Source: Hoplostethus atlanticus (taxonomy: Eukaryota; Chordata; Actinopteri; Trachichthyiformes; Trachichthyidae). Taken from it: DNA of 64,000 nt. Shown here piece by piece: positions 22,172 to 36,038 of the stretch. The position numbers and the translations under genes were made by a program. The notes under the pieces were generated by a model. The model was not told the origin of the DNA. It did not search any database and was given only the letters and a program-made list of their open reading frames with translations. The DNA lies in the NCBI GenBank assembly GCA_034670405.1, contig JAXDDX010000124.1, positions 1,049,501-1,113,500 of the forward strand, in the 5' to 3' direction. Within the stretch, counting starts at the first letter, position 1. Each line of letters opens with the position of its first letter.

Positions 22172-25100
22172 CATTTAAAGATACAAGAAAGAGCAAAGTG
22201 TGATGATTGTGAAGGTCATGAAGATGTTGACTGACTGTTGTTTACATGATCATGGGGATTGCTGTACCAGCCTACTGGGGGTCTGTTTGCTTCAAGCAGC
22301 GATCCTCTGGTCCCACTGTGATTTGGCCTCTCCTTCCCTTGTCTAAGTGAGTCACGGTGTGTTTCCAAATGTCAGTGTAGCAGGGATGGAATAGCACCTG
22401 AGCTGGAGGCAGAACAACAACACACGACGCAGCTACTCACTCTTCCTCTCAACGTCAAAACGCCGACACTGGCAGCAGAGCTTTCATGTTCACACTCATA
22501 TTGGATAACCGTTCGTTTATTACCCTCTCGGTCAAATTCAAACAACACGTCACTTTACCCCTGAAGATATTTTTTTTCCTATTTACCCTCCTCCTGTATA
22601 CTTTACACGGTGCTATTTTATCATGAAAGGGTTTTTAGATGAACTGGAAATGAAGGAGAGAGGGGAACCTGGAATAGAGAGAGGGAGGGGGTGGAGAGAA
22701 AGAGGGAGATGAAGAAGGAGAGATGAGACGACAGTGTTAACCGCTTATGAAGAACTCCATTTATATCAGAATTAATGTTCCAACAGACTCTGTACCACTT
22801 AAAGAATCCATTTCCATTCTTGATGGCGGCATCGGCACTACTGGAAGTAGCAAGGCATCCATTCTGGTGTCAAGAGGAGAGATCATCGGTGATTTCTCTT
22901 GAAGCTATATTACAATAGTCACTTAAGGTAATGCACTCCCCCCCCTGGACCTGCAATTAATGAATCTACTTTTGATGTGTTAATAACAGTTGAAGTCAAA
23001 CACAAGGTTGGTGAGGGATGAGTCAGTCCTTTTACTGCAGCCACACAGAGTGGGGTGTGGTGACTCGGAGGTATCAATTTATTGGAATCATCCCTCATTA
23101 TAACAGCCCCCCTGTTCCCTCGAGGCACCGTGCACGCTCACATTTAGCACGTTAATAGACAAAAACAATTTTAGAGATTGCATTTAATCCAGCCAAGTTT
23201 CCCCGCATTATTGAAATCAGTCATATTGTAGTGCAGCGAGTGGTGTTGAAGTGATGCCATCTGATAAAAAGGCCACATGCAGTGTGCTCTCAGTCTCCCT
23301 AGTGCAGTGAGTGCCATCCACTGACTGAATCAATGTACAGCAGGGGTGTGGGGGGGGGGGACATCCATCTATCTATTCCTCTGCTCTTCTAATGTCACTC
23401 CCAATATCCAGATGAAGACGAGCAGGGGAGAGATGGGCCTCTGAGCGTCTTTCACTTCCATCCATCAATCTCATTTGATTTCACTAATAACCTTTGCAGA
23501 GAAGTAACCACTGATGGAAATGAACGGGGCAGCAGGAAGCAGAGACACCCATGACGTCTCCGAGCTCTGTCGTTTCCCCCTCCCTGCTGTCTTCTCAGGA
23601 TGACTCTAATAAAAGATCGCTGACACAACAGCCCCCCCCGCCTCCATGTCTCAAACCGCCGTAAAGGTTGTGGGCTTGTTTTTAATTTGAACGCACATCT
23701 AAGGTGAGGCCCGCGGGCATGTGTGCCGTAAGCTCCCCCCCTCTCCTCTTTGGATATCACCAACAGTGCAGTTCTGGAATCTGATCTCACCAGATCAATC
23801 AATCAAAACCAAAATGAGCTTTTGCTAAATTCCAAAGCTTTAGTTAATGATTGTGACCTTGTTGAATGACTCCTGTTGATGTACTGCTCACAGAGGAGAG
23901 ATATTTTATTATTTCCCAACCAAAGGCTTCTGTTGTTGGAGCCCTTTTAATGCACGAGGCCTGAAACCTATCTGGACCCCCTCTAACTTCTCAAGACATG
24001 AAATGAGAAGGGCTAGGTTACTCTGCATTTCAGGCTACAATAAAAAGTTTTAAGGATAGCCCATCTGATATTTACGTGCAGAGGGACGTGTTTCATGATG
24101 ACAGTTATTAACAATATTATGTCAAGTATGAGAGCGGGGTCTGAGTTTGACTAGACCTGAGTTAAACAGCTTAGGGTGGTTGTGATGTACAACGATGTTA
24201 TAGTTATCACAGATAATTGGTACGGTCCATACATGCAGGCGTCTGTGCTTTGATAGCAGTGGTATGGCTTCAGGCAGGGCTGTGAGTCCTATTGAATTTA
24301 TAGGTGCCGGTGTCTTGGTGGAGGATGATAAGGGTGATCAGAGTAGCAAGGCAGCCTAGGAGGTCCAGACATTGTAGGGTGTGTCATTAGACCCCTGCCT
24401 GGAGCCTCCTGGTCAGATCCTTCCAACATCCGTCTTCATTAAAAAGGTTGCTCTCTGAGCAGATGGTCATTAACAGCACCCCCCCTCTCCATTCCCAGCA
24501 CCCTCTATGCACTAGGACACTACCTAGAGGACACCCATTTCCTGACCAATAGTACATCAGTCCCAGTACACATCATCTAAGAGGAGGAAGAGGCCCTGTG
24601 AGGCCACCTAGTAATGATCACTCTGGGATCCTCATAAATCTCTTTTCAAAATCTTTCAAAACACCGGTATGATGTATGGAGATGGTCCGTGTAGTGTCCT
24701 AATCAAAAGGTTGACTGATGTCGAACCCTGTGGCCCAGTTTTCATGTGGTTAGAAATGGTCAGAGTGGCAGAACCAATACTAATGACTCCAAGATGTTTC
24801 CTCCTCTCCTTCCATTTCCAGTACGACTGCAATCCAGCCCTCGGCAATAAGGGTTGAGGTAGTGCAGTTGCTCAGACAGGTGCAATTAGGGATAGATCAG
24901 GATAAATCAGGCCAGATGTTTAGGGATACCTGGGCTTCATAGCCAGGATGTGACAGTCACTTGCTGCTGTTGTGCCGTAGTCAGGAGGATCTGGCATTGT
25001 GAGGGTAGGATGTGAACCATACGGTCTGAAAGCTCATCACTTCTTTGTCTAATCTATGTCAAATATACTCACAAGCTCACGAGATCAAGATGCTGTCTAA

Positions 25101-26397
25101 TAATCACACATACTTTTTTTCTGTTAAGGCGCAAAAATAACTAGACAACACAAACATTACAGCAGGATTCCACCAAACCAGAGACGGAGGTCACAGACTT
25201 GATCATGAGGTTGTCAGCGGTGATTTGTGAAGTTCCAGCTCTCGGGTCCAGTAGGGAGATGACTAATGTCAATGTTATCTACATTTATACCAAGACAGCC
25301 TCATCATCAGTATCTCCAGCGGCAGCCACCATGTATCCCAATTACTGCAGTAATCACTCCCTAGCTGAGAGCAGGGTTTCAGACAGGGCAAAGTATTATC
25401 CATCTTCATCATATTCATTATCAGCCAGCAGACGCAGGTGTCCCGGCCTCCCTCTGCTCCACACCATTAGTGACTGATTCACGGCGGGACTGACGCCTTT
25501 ATCCTAAAGAACACAGCCACACACTGGGGTCCGAAAAAAAAAAAAGAAAACCTCTCGCGCACCTTGTTAAAATGTGCCTCGGATTCTTCTGATGCGCACT
25601 ATCTACTTATCACATGCAGTCATTATCGTTACTGTGTGTGACAGAAATCGGGGTAGACAGGCTGCCAGTACAGTACGGTGCGGCGGGTCAAAGGTTATTC
25701 TCTGGGGGGGGGATTCAGAGCACATCATTTGTTCTCCCCTGATTATCCTCTGCTGTCTCTCTAACAAGGAGAGTCAGTGTGATAGACAAATGGCGTCTCT
25801 GTAGCCCACTCAGACAGGACAAAAAAAGGTGACGCGGGGGAAGGCAGCGGATAGTGCTGGCATGTTGCTCGCCCATCCATCCAGCTTATACTCACACTCA
25901 CTTAAGGGTGAAAAGGGCAGCTTGCTCTGTACTGGCGGGCGATATAACATTGCCACCCCTGCGCGGACTGAAGCACCACCGTGTAGTGTGTGTGTGTGTG
26001 CAGTGTGTGTGTGTGTGGTTCTGCAGACTGCCGGGCGCTGCTCTGCACTCTGATCGTACAGAGAGAAACACAAATAGATCACCTCATTAGCCCGTTCTCT
26101 AATGGGTTACTGGGTTCCGTGAAAAACTCATGAGATTTTCAAATTCAAAAAATGCTTTTGGGTGGGATCATTTCCCCGATCCGCCGGCACCTGGTGGAGG
26201 TCATTCCATTAGGTGGTTGTATTTCCATATAAATTGGACAAGCGGTATTAACACTTCCTCTTTAAACTCATCTGTTTCCACTACTGTATCCCATTATCTG
26301 TCTTGCGTACTTCAACAAGCGTTTAATGTCTTATGTTTCATTATGTTTCAGTGTTATTTATTAAAATGCGTTTAGCTAATAACGCCCACGTGTGCTG
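22172..26397. other. intergenic, low-repeat; candidate conserved non-coding sequence
   Basis: Largely unique with few dinucleotide repeats. The patches at 23440-24000 and 25190-25480 are rich in ATTA/TAAT and AATC words and read like developmental non-coding elements. A purine-rich run lies at 22660-22730 and a G9 tract near 23351. No exon seen. Confidence 0.3.
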
Positions 26398-26442
26398 CCC
26401 CCCCCCCCCCCCCCCCCTCTCTTTTTTTTTTTTTCCCCCTCC
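26398..26442. repeat. 45-nt homopyrimidine run (C20, then T- and C-blocks)
   Basis: C20, TCTCT, a T-run, then C-rich with no purine. Such tracts can form triplex structures and are often collapsed in assemblies. Confidence 0.85.
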
Positions 26443-27509
26443 AATGCACCTATTCTAATGTGTTCTGGGCGACTGTGTGTCCCGGGGTAAAATGGGAAAT
26501 GTTGAAAATTCAACCGGAATATGAAAAGCAATCATATTTTCTGTATCAGTAAGCAGGTCTGCGGTAGCTGGGGGTCATTCTCGCTCTCTGCTGTTGCTTG
26601 GGGAGGCATTCTGTAAGAGCCCCCGAGGCTCACCTAGTTAATTAAGTTTTTCTGCCATTACAACGATGTAACTTGTGATTTTACTCTTCCACAATGCTAA
26701 TTCTCAATTACCATGAGGAGGCGGGCAGACATTACTCTTCCTCTGCGTAAAAGGCTTATTTTTCAGCCTGTACGGAGTGGAGGGTGTATCATCAACACAA
26801 GCATACTGTATGTTGTGATATTAAACACTGTGAGAGAATACGAGTCTCTTTGTCAATACGAGATTCGCAACTTTCAGAGAGACTTGCTTGAGCGATAATG
26901 ACGAGGTTGATCTAAGTCATTTGTGGGAACATGCCATGAATAGTACATTTTGCTTTCTGCCAACAATATGAAAGTGTCAGTAAAGCTAAAAAATGTAAAA
27001 GTTTATAAGTGAAAGAAACTTTGCCGAGTGCATGAACTATGCAGTGGATCTGGCTCGGTGTTATAAAGTTTGAATTCCGTGGAGAGGTGGGGAGGAAGAT
27101 CCAGATATAGAAAGGTGTGGGTGTGTGTGTGACTTGATCCACTGCAAGAGAAATAAATTAAGGGATACTGGCTAGTTGAGATAGTTATGAAAGGTAAAAA
27201 GACAAATTGATTCTAAAAATGGAGCTGATAGTTTATTTCTTATAGATTTAACCTTAAAACTCTCACTTTAGCCATATGCCATATCCACTGCAGGTTACTG
27301 ATATCTTATATTTTTACCAAGCTATCTACAATTTGATGTTCTTCCCTCTCTTGACTGTGAGCCCAAGCTCAGATGACTCCCCTTCCTCATTGTCATCACA
27401 GGAAAGCAGGGGTATTGAAAAGTAAGTGTTGATCCCCACTGTCAAAACCAAGGTCGTTGGTTTGGTAATGTTCTGATGTAGTACATTAGACTGGGAGTCA
27501 AGTCTTGTC
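26443..27509. other. intergenic, nothing coding
   Basis: Unique; 26600-26720 is AT-rich with homeodomain-like TTAATTAA and CTAATTCTCAATTA words. Confidence 0.35.
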
Positions 27510-27790
27510 ACGTCAATTTATTTAAAAGGTTCTTTTGACAAAACAGGTACCAACAAAGGACATAAATACAGATAAAATCAAGAGAGATCAAACATCAATA
27601 GAACTTTGTAATGTGTATTTACAGGGAGCCAATGAAGAGAGACTAACAAGGGAGGAGTCATGTGATCATGTTTTCTGGTTCATATATATTTTCTGGTTGG
27701 AGTTGGATTTGAAGTGTAGAGTTGTGACAGCAGTAACAGTAATGCATTACAATAATACATGCTGGAAGAAACAAAATCAAAGGTCAGTTT
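27510..27790 (-). mobile_element. LINE 3' fragment (reverse transcriptase C-terminus)
   Basis: Minus-strand reading, across broken frames, gives YYCNALL, then TPPLLVSLHWLPVN.HYKVLLMF. This is the ITPVL.SLHWLPV..R..FK.LLL signature downstream of the RT domain in fish APE-type non-LTR elements. It ends in an AAATAAATTGA-type tail near 27515. It lies directly 3' of a second LINE copy. Confidence 0.55.
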
Positions 27791-28605
27791 CTCTGCAAAG
27801 GAGAAGAAAGTAAATCTTTATATATATAGGATTTTTCAAACTGTGACAACAGAAATGACAGAACGTATCAATAAAAAGCTGAAGTGTACAAGACGCTGTT
27901 TTAAGACGCTGTTTAAACCAGTTGATAGTGTTTGCAGACCTAACATCAAGGAGAAGGCTATTTAGTTTAGGGGCCATTACCGGAAAAGCACAGTCACCTC
28001 TATATTTTAGATGGAGGCACAACCAAAAGACCTTGATCAGTGGATCTGAGAGGCCTTAGCAGTGTATAAGGTGTCAGATGTATAAAGGAGCCATGCAAGG
28101 CCTGAGATGTAGTAAGAAGAATCTGATATTTAACTGGGAGTCAGTGCAAGGAAGCCAAAACAGGAGAGATGTGAGACCCGTGAGCTGCCCTTCTAAGTAG
28201 CCTTGCAGCAGACGGGCAAGGGAGGTTCGACTAAGATAAGTATACAGGACATTTTAGAAGAGACAAAGGCATGGATGTTTTTCTCCAAATCGATGGACGA
28301 TAAGACAGAAGGACAACACAACAATTAACAATATTTCTCAAATAGAAAAAACAGGACTAAGTTAGTGACTCCACATATTGCTCAAATTTTAAAAGCGGGT
28401 CATAAATGACACCCAGGTTTCTGAATGCCTGTTTGATATGATGTGCCAACGGACCAAGGCACTGCCTGATTTGGTCAGTTATATGATCGGGGCCAACAAC
28501 ACGAACTACAACTACAACTGAACCCTGTGGGGAAGCCGAAATAAGAACAGGCAGAGATAGAAAATTAGTCCATCAATTCATTAGTCAAGTTAGACTTAAA
28601 CCAGT

Positions 28606-29582
28606 TACAGTTTTTCTCAGTCGCTTTAGTACATTTCTCGAATCATCCTTAAGATTTGCAAAACAGTAAACGCATTTCTCGAAACAATTGGTACAAACAG
28701 CACCACACAATGGATTACCTGCAAAAGCCCGTCACTTGCTCAAAATCCTCAGTTCATCTCTCAAAAGTAAATCTTTACGTCAACGAACATGTCAGTGCCA
28801 TCAGAATGACAAGTCCTTGTGTCATTGAGTACAAACAAGATAGTCAAAATGCTTAGCCATGTGGTCAATAGAACAGTTACTCTGATGGAAACTATGGTGA
28901 AGGGTTTGATGGCAATGATTGAAAATACACAAGGCTGCACTTTTTCTGTATAGGCATGTATCAATTTCAAAAGACATATACAACCAATAATTGTTCAAAT
29001 TGTCATAATTGTTAGTCATTTGCCTAAATGTGCTAAAACATTTGCAAATGGTAACAAAGAGAAATGTTCTTTCTGTTGTGCACAGGAAACAAAATGTTGT
29101 CTTGACGACTTCAACTGTAATTCGAGAATTGAGCCAAAGCAACTGAGAAAAACTGTAGTGAAAGTCAAGATTCACTTGAGAGCAATTCATCAATTCAGAA
29201 CACATTTACAAAATAAGTCTAATAGAAATGTATAGAAAATATGCTTGACAGATTATGACAACTGGTTCAACCATTTTGCATGTAATGACTTATGCAATGA
29301 ACTAGTGCCTAGATGTTCTGGGGGGTAAGACTATTCAACAGAGAACCAATATAATACATTTTGATCAACATGACATAAACTATTGATAATGTAGGAAACA
29401 GCAGACGGTTGGACATAACCATTTGCATGAATGTGCTAAAGCATTTGCAATTTGTTCAAAAGAATGAGAAATTACTTTTATGATGTGCACAAGTGACTAG
29501 ATGATGTGGAGGTTGAACAAGGAGTTTTGAGAATTTCAATTCTGATCTGAGAAAGCGACCAAAGCGACTGAGAAAAACTGTA
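28606..29582. mobile_element. non-autonomous TIR element inside the LINE, with two right ends
   Basis: The left terminus starts TACAGTTTTTCTCAGTCGCT. An inverted copy with few mismatches ends at 29157 and another at 29582. The two right arms resemble each other (each has ATGTGCTAAARCATTTGCAA and a later TGTGCACA stretch), so the right part is tandemly duplicated. TA flanks the ends, as expected for Tc1/mariner/IS630 elements. No transposase ORF inside. Confidence 0.7.
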
Positions 29583-29930
29583 ATAGCATTGTTATGAAGG
29601 CCAACAGTATTTCCTAAGGTCCAGGAAGATGCCACAGTCAAAATCAGGGAGAACGAGAAGTAGTACAGAGATTAGAGCTGTCTCGATGATGATTGCAATG
29701 TTGATTGCAGATTGGAGAATGTCAAAGCTACTTTGAATGAATCAGGAACAATGCCAAAGGAGTGAGGAATGAAAGAAAAATGTCTACATTGTTGAAGAAA
29801 TGAGGTGTACGGACCAAGAGGTTTGTAAAGAATAGTTCAAGAACAAAGAAATTAGTGGAAGTAAACTGGGGGTTTGCCAGTTAGTGAGTTGGAGAGACCA
29901 GGATCTAAAATGAAGAAAAGCAAGATATAT

Positions 29931-30004
29931 ATAGATAGATAGATAGACAGATAGACAGATAGACAGATAGATAGATAGACAGATAGATAGATAGATAGAT
30001 AGAC

Positions 30005-30065
<61 letters not shown>

Positions 30066-30066
30066 T
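29931..30066. repeat. (TAGA)n with CAGA variants
   Basis: A tetranucleotide array of about 34 units; TAGACAGA variants are concentrated at its left half. Confidence 0.95.
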
Positions 30067-30620
30067 ATTGGGCATAGTGATTCAGTTTGAATCATTAATT
30101 ACTGCTACTCTCTGACTACTCTCTTTAGATTCTAGGATCTGGTGGTATGAAAACCCAGCAGGAGGTACCTCATTTTAAAGTATCTGGCTGTTAGGTTTAA
30201 CTCAATTAATGCTTGGGAATCTAATTTGTGATCAGTAATGAAATCATTATTGAGACATGCCTTAGATAAGAGGGATGCTATGTTTAAAAAGCCAGTTTTC
30301 ATATGGGGTCTACTCTCCACACTTCAGACAGCTGGTGGGGAAGGTTTAATACCGATCAGATTGAGTATGAGATTAATATTTCCTGGCAGCAACGCATGGA
30401 ACAGACACGGTCTCAATGGGTTACCTCTGAGAAAAGAACAAGATTTAACTAAATCAGATATGCTGCTTTACAGGCTCTCTGGGTTGTCGTGGACATTGGA
30501 CGCTATCATCTCTGTTTCTGGAGCGTAGATCGGTTTCCTTCCAGCTAGGGCCATCGCTCTTTAACTGACCTTGAGAGGAGCACCAGTAGACTTCCTCTCC
30601 TGTCTCTGGCTGGGAGAGGT

Positions 30621-33260
30621 GCTGAGAAGATTGTACCAGTGGTGACTTGCGAAAGTGGTTGCAAAATGAGACAATGTTATTGTTTTGGATTTTGGACGGT
30701 TGTTTGTTCCATCATGAATCACCATGTCACTCTAGAAATGCAAGGAGAAGTTTCTATCAATCAAGATGCTGTATGCATTTTTGCTGTTTTGTTTAAATCT
30801 AGGCTGAGGAAAGAATATTCCTAAAACACATGAGCTGTAGAAATGAGACTATTAGTGGATGAAGAAGAGAATACTGGTGATTATTACTGATGTATTCTGA
30901 AAATTGTGGAGCACATTTGCATCGCAGGAGAAGAAGATTTAAAAAAAAAATTTTGATATGAAGTGACAGTTGCCAGCTAACATTTTCTAATGTATGTTAC
31001 TATTGAGTCACTGAAGGAGATTCTGGCCGTGATTAATGTCCTGCAGCTTGCAGAGAGGAATGTCTGGCCTCAAATTTCAAAGAGAACATAGTATACACAT
31101 ACAATACAGTCTATTGGATAGTGCTGCTGTTTGATCTTGGTGCTGCACACCAGATCCTGTGAGCTGTGAATGCTGCTGTAAGCTGTGTGATATGTCAGAG
31201 GTGTTGACATGCTCCTCCAGAGGAGGGACATCTCTCATCATCCCATCTGTCTGTCTTCAACAGAGGCAAGATCCACTACCTCTCTCAGCAGAATGAGGAC
31301 CAACGCTAGACGGTATAGCTCCCTTCCCCTGCAGCCAAGCGGATTTAAACACCTCCAATATCTGCCTCCGAGATGTTTCGGCTCCAATCTTGAAGCCCAT
31401 CACAAGTGTTTAAAAACTGCTGTGATGATGGGCGGACATCACGTCTGCAAAACTATTGTTAAGGTTTTATCTGGTGAAGAACTGCTGGCATGTCTCAGAC
31501 CTCACAGGGAGACGACTCCCCCTGTGTTCTGTGAAACTCATATATCAGAGGTAATAGATTGTAAAACCTGGCTTAGCTTGCTTTTGTTTACTAAATGAAA
31601 TTAATAAGCAAAAACAAATGGTGAATGAATAGTCCCTCGGATACCCTTGAGAACCGAACAAGCTGATGAACATTTTGGACATTAGTTTAGCGTTATAGAT
31701 GGTTATAGATGAACATTAGCTTTGTTCATCTATAACCCACTAATGGGGGCTGACATAGATGCATGTACACAGACACGTGCACAACCACGCACAGGCATTT
31801 ACAGTGTTAGAGCAGTGGCAGGTAGAGCTGTTGATCAGTACCATGGATGGGAGTAATAGATCCGTTTAGCGTTAATCAATGTCGCTCACGGGCTCATTGA
31901 GCAGTGCACTCACCACAGCCGGCATCCTGCTTTTGTGTCAGCGAGCCTTTTAATCTAATTGGACATTAAACTCCTGTCATTATTCCTCAAGCTCTGAGAC
32001 TTATTTATGGCTCTCCTGCTTGCTTGTCTTTACCTTTTCATTACAGCACGCCAGTCTACATCAGCAAACTCATTAAATGAAATGAATCAAAGGAGAAAGC
32101 TGATGTGTGGCTGAAAAGTGTAATTTAATAAATGTGTGTTAGGCTGCAGTACTCAGCACATCAGTCATGTTGTTTACTGGCTGTAATGTGTTAGTAGGTA
32201 AGGGCACTTTAATAATAAAGGCCTTTCACAAAGGCAAACATCAGTGCAGCATTTTAATACATGGGCCTGCAGGGAGTGACGGGATTATCAATGCCAAAGA
32301 AAGTCACCATAAAAACGTGTGGTTCATATTTAGCTAACTTTTCCTGTTCCTCGGGTTCCTCAAGACACATCAAATCATGATCTGTGTGTATTGTGATGTG
32401 TATGTCTGTGTGTGTGGACGTACACATCAGTGTAAATTTTCTGTCTCTATATTGTGATCATGTGTCTGAAGGCACATTGCCATTGTATGTAGGTATGTAA
32501 CAGACACACAGTATATTGTTTTGAGGCAAGGCAATGAGGAAGAAAGTGACGATCGCATTGCTCCAGGGTCCTAGGAGATCCGCAGTCATTACTGTGTGCA
32601 TGGCAGCCAGAGAGAGAACACCTCTTCATGGGTGTTTAAGCAAGCACTTTAAATGGAAATGTACTTGACACATTAAGAGATGTAATCATTGGGTATTAGA
32701 ATTCAGCTCACTTCTCCACTTAATGTCTCTTTCTAAATCCCTGTCTCTCACTTTTGTCAATCGCTCTGATTCTTTCTCACTTCTTTCTGTGTCTCTCCCC
32801 CATGCTCTTTTCTCCCACCACCCAAAAAGAAGAGGAGAAACATTAGAAACATTAGAAAATCTCCACAAAGTAAGATTCTTGTTTTCTGTTTTCAATAGCC
32901 TCTCATCAGATGGTTATATTTTGTAAGGTTTACTCCCTCTCTCTGCTTGGTTGCCGCTACATCTCTCCAGTCCTCGGTTGCTGCCACATCTCCCATCTCT
33001 TCTTGTGCATCTTTTCCTCTCATTGCAACAATTATAGCCCGTGAACATTTCATTATCCTAAAATGTGTTGTCTGGGACACATCATTGTGCTGAAACCACA
33101 CTTTTCATCACAGCACTCACACTCTTGATGGGACAGTCCATGACCCATCAAGGTAATTTCCACCCACTCACCATTATTTTTCACACCTGAAATAGTGCCT
33201 TAAGAGAGTTACCTTATATGGTCACTATAGATTCTACTACATTTGATAAGGACCAGTTTG
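30621..33260. other. intergenic; candidate conserved non-coding patch 31860-32350
   Basis: No exon recognised. 31860-32350 is free of simple repeats and rich in TTTAATCTAATTGG, CATTAAA and AATTTAATAAA-type words, a texture typical of developmental non-coding elements. The ORF at 31209-31598 has no family features. Confidence 0.35.
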
Positions 33261-33333
33261 TATGTGTTTTATGTAAAACACATTGAGTTTCCTTGTGTAT
33301 GAAATGTGCTGAACAAATAAAGTTTGACTTGAC
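33261..33333 (+). mobile_element. LINE/SINE 3' tail stub
   Basis: ACACATTGAGTTTCCTTGTG, then GAAATGTGCTGAACAAATAAA and GTTTGACTTGAC. This matches the generic fish non-LTR tail (short stem, ATAAATAAAGTTTGA). 5' truncated. Confidence 0.55.
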
Positions 33334-36004
33334 AGCGTCGTACAACAGGGCTTTTTTTTACAGACTAAGCTGGAAAAAGAGAAGGAATGGAACAGGGGAG
33401 GACATGTTGTGGGACAGTTGGTTTGTGATCAAAATGTAGGGGGCAACAAAACTATGCAGACAGACAACAGTAATGGCAGAAAATACTGTGCTATATCCTG
33501 TCTGGATCAGACATGGGTTGGACATACACTTCCCTGCTCTGTATCTGGTGTCGTTTGTTCTCTGCCTTTATAAAACTTGGACACTGATGAGTGGTGTTCA
33601 TGTGAGAGCTGCTCCTTTGTTCTCTCCCTGTGATGGCCTGTCATTTAGAGACGGCTCGCCGGGAGCAGTCTGTTCCACATTAACTGCTTGAGAGGTCAAA
33701 CCAGTTTGATCATTAGCTTTCACAAGGAGCTGAGCATCCCCCGCCTCTGTCGGCTACATTTATCACTAGTACTTGGCATATTTCTGTGCTACCTCCTCCT
33801 ATTTCTCTCTCTCTCTTTTTCCTTTCTCCATTTCCCATAATCCACGATTGTAGCATTACATCCCCTGTTAAAAAATGGTGACACCACTATAGGCTTTGCT
33901 ATTTTCACTATGAACTTGTTTTATACATAGAGTGTCACTATGTTTTGAGTCAGAATTGGTTATCAAAGTTCCAAAAAATTGTATTGCAATTTGACAGGAG
34001 GGAGTTGCTTTGTAGATAGAAAATAAGTCATGTGTATCCTCATTTGTAATATGTTATATATTTCATGTGTTCTGTAATTAAGATAGATAATCTGAAATAA
34101 TAATAATATAATAACAACAATAACAATAACAATAACAATAATAATATAATTATTATAAAAAAAACCTAAACAATATGGCTAACATCCTGCTATTTTCCTC
34201 CCTCTAGAACTGCAGCCTGCTGCCTTTCCTCCCTGTGCCTGGTCAATCTCATACACTTTCCATGGGAAATTAATTCCATTATTAAACATGCCACACTTCA
34301 GAAATTTCAATTACTAGAGGCAGCATGAGGAGAAGAAAGAAAGTAATGCACACCCAGTCTAATGCATGAATATTGTATTAGGCCAAGAGAGTAATCACGG
34401 CTGATAGCTGAAAAAGTCAAGTGTCTCGAGGTTCATTTATATACATGACTTCTGGACAGATGGCCACCGCAGACAACAGGTTAACTTAGGAAATCTATTT
34501 ATGCAGCCATGAAGAATTGAAATGTGTAAACGTGGTCCGGTGTGACAAGTGGAAAAAAAAAAAAAATGGCCACTCCACTTAATGGGTTTGAGAGGTGTGA
34601 TGGTCAGTGCTACATAGGGTGTTCTGTTGCAGCTGAATTAACATTGCTGACCTGTCTGCTTGTTACAGCAATAATTTTTGATATAGAGCAACATTTTGTT
34701 TCAGCATTCAGACACTGTCTATTATCATACATAGAGTAAAATCAATTTACTTGGAGGACAGAAAATGTTGAAAAAAAATGCTCAAGGTTTCTTAGATGTC
34801 TTTTGGGAAATTGGCAAAGCATATACACAGGGGAATGGAGTTGTGAGTTTTGACCCCATAGAGGACAAACACTTACCACTGTTAATTTCCTCACTTGCCA
34901 TTTCCTCATGTTTTGCGGACTTGAGCACTATTTCCAGTTGGGTAAAATGTCCCTTGTTGCCACCGAGTCATGAGTCTGAGAGGAAAAAAGGTCAAAGCAA
35001 TTTATATTTGACACGTAGAGTTTGATCGCTTTGTCATCGCCTCGGGGGCCCAACCTGCCGCTCTCATAAGTACGCCACACACACATGCACGCATGGGCGC
35101 ACACACACACACAGAATTTCCATCTGCATGAAAATGTGAGAAAGTGAATTAGGTTCAGGCTGGTTGCATGCCTTTGGTATGTCTTTGTGTTGTGTGCAAA
35201 ACAAAGCTGAAGGAATGTCTGCATCATGCTGCAGAGGTTGAACAAAGGACTGAATATCTAAGATTACTAAGAGTATATACTATTTTATGTCATTTTACCA
35301 TTAAACACTTTATTTGGTAAAACTGATTAATTTGTTAGTTAATTGTTGACCATAAGATAAGATAAAAAACTTAAAAACTGTACTCAAGGACATTCAGTCC
35401 AAATGTGTTTAGTAAAGCAGATAATATATATAAAAAAAGTGTTTTGTATATTGTACTACTGGCCCAGTTCTGCATTAACCTAATAGTGGACATGCAGTGC
35501 AATGAAACATTGAATGGTGAAAAAAACCCCTCTAAAACTGTATTTAAGTTTAGGATCTTACATTTAGATAATTTATTTTAGGACATTTTCAGACTTTTTA
35601 AGGATCTGCAGAGACCTTAGATCTCTAATAGAAATGAAGGAAATGGACTAAAATATCAAGATGCTGGAAGACTGAAAAGATGCCGGCTGAAAGTGGGAGG
35701 GTAGGATGGTGACTGTGGCATATCACCTCTACAAGTGTAATAGATGACATTTTCCTGATGTGCCATTATTTATTGTACACATCTGCTTGGGTTATGGGAG
35801 ACAAGAGGAAGATGGGGGAGTGGGAGTCTGGGATGCAGTTTGCTGCCTCCACGAATACCCATCATGCCAATTCCACAATGATTTATGGTAAGGGTTGCCA
35901 AAGCAGGGGACAAATGACCTTCACACATAGTTATCAGAAGAAGATATCAGTGGACAGGGATTTCTGTATCACATCCCTCTTCCCCCCCAGGACCCCCTGT
36001 CTGG

Positions 36005-36038
<34 letters not shown>

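Larger units (their letters stand above)
27830..30620 (-). mobile_element. decayed LINE (endonuclease + reverse transcriptase), interrupted
   Basis: Read on the minus strand in order: endonuclease start (MKTGFLNIASLLSKACLNN, about 30305-30250); an RT-leader segment (IPDSFKVALTF near 29730); an RT motif (FLDLRK near 29620). After the 0.98-kb insertion come RNLGVIYDPLLKFE..VESLT (near 28400), then ISPVLASLH, then RGDCAFPVMAPKLNSLLLDVRSA (near 27980). Many stops and frameshifts show it is dead. The 5' limit is approximate. The clade is APE-type and resembles L2/CR1-like fish elements. A TAGA microsatellite and a DNA element sit inside it. Confidence 0.75.

Noticed and set aside
31209..31598. 129-codon plus-strand ORF
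   Set aside because: No recognisable domain; composition like the surrounding non-coding DNA.
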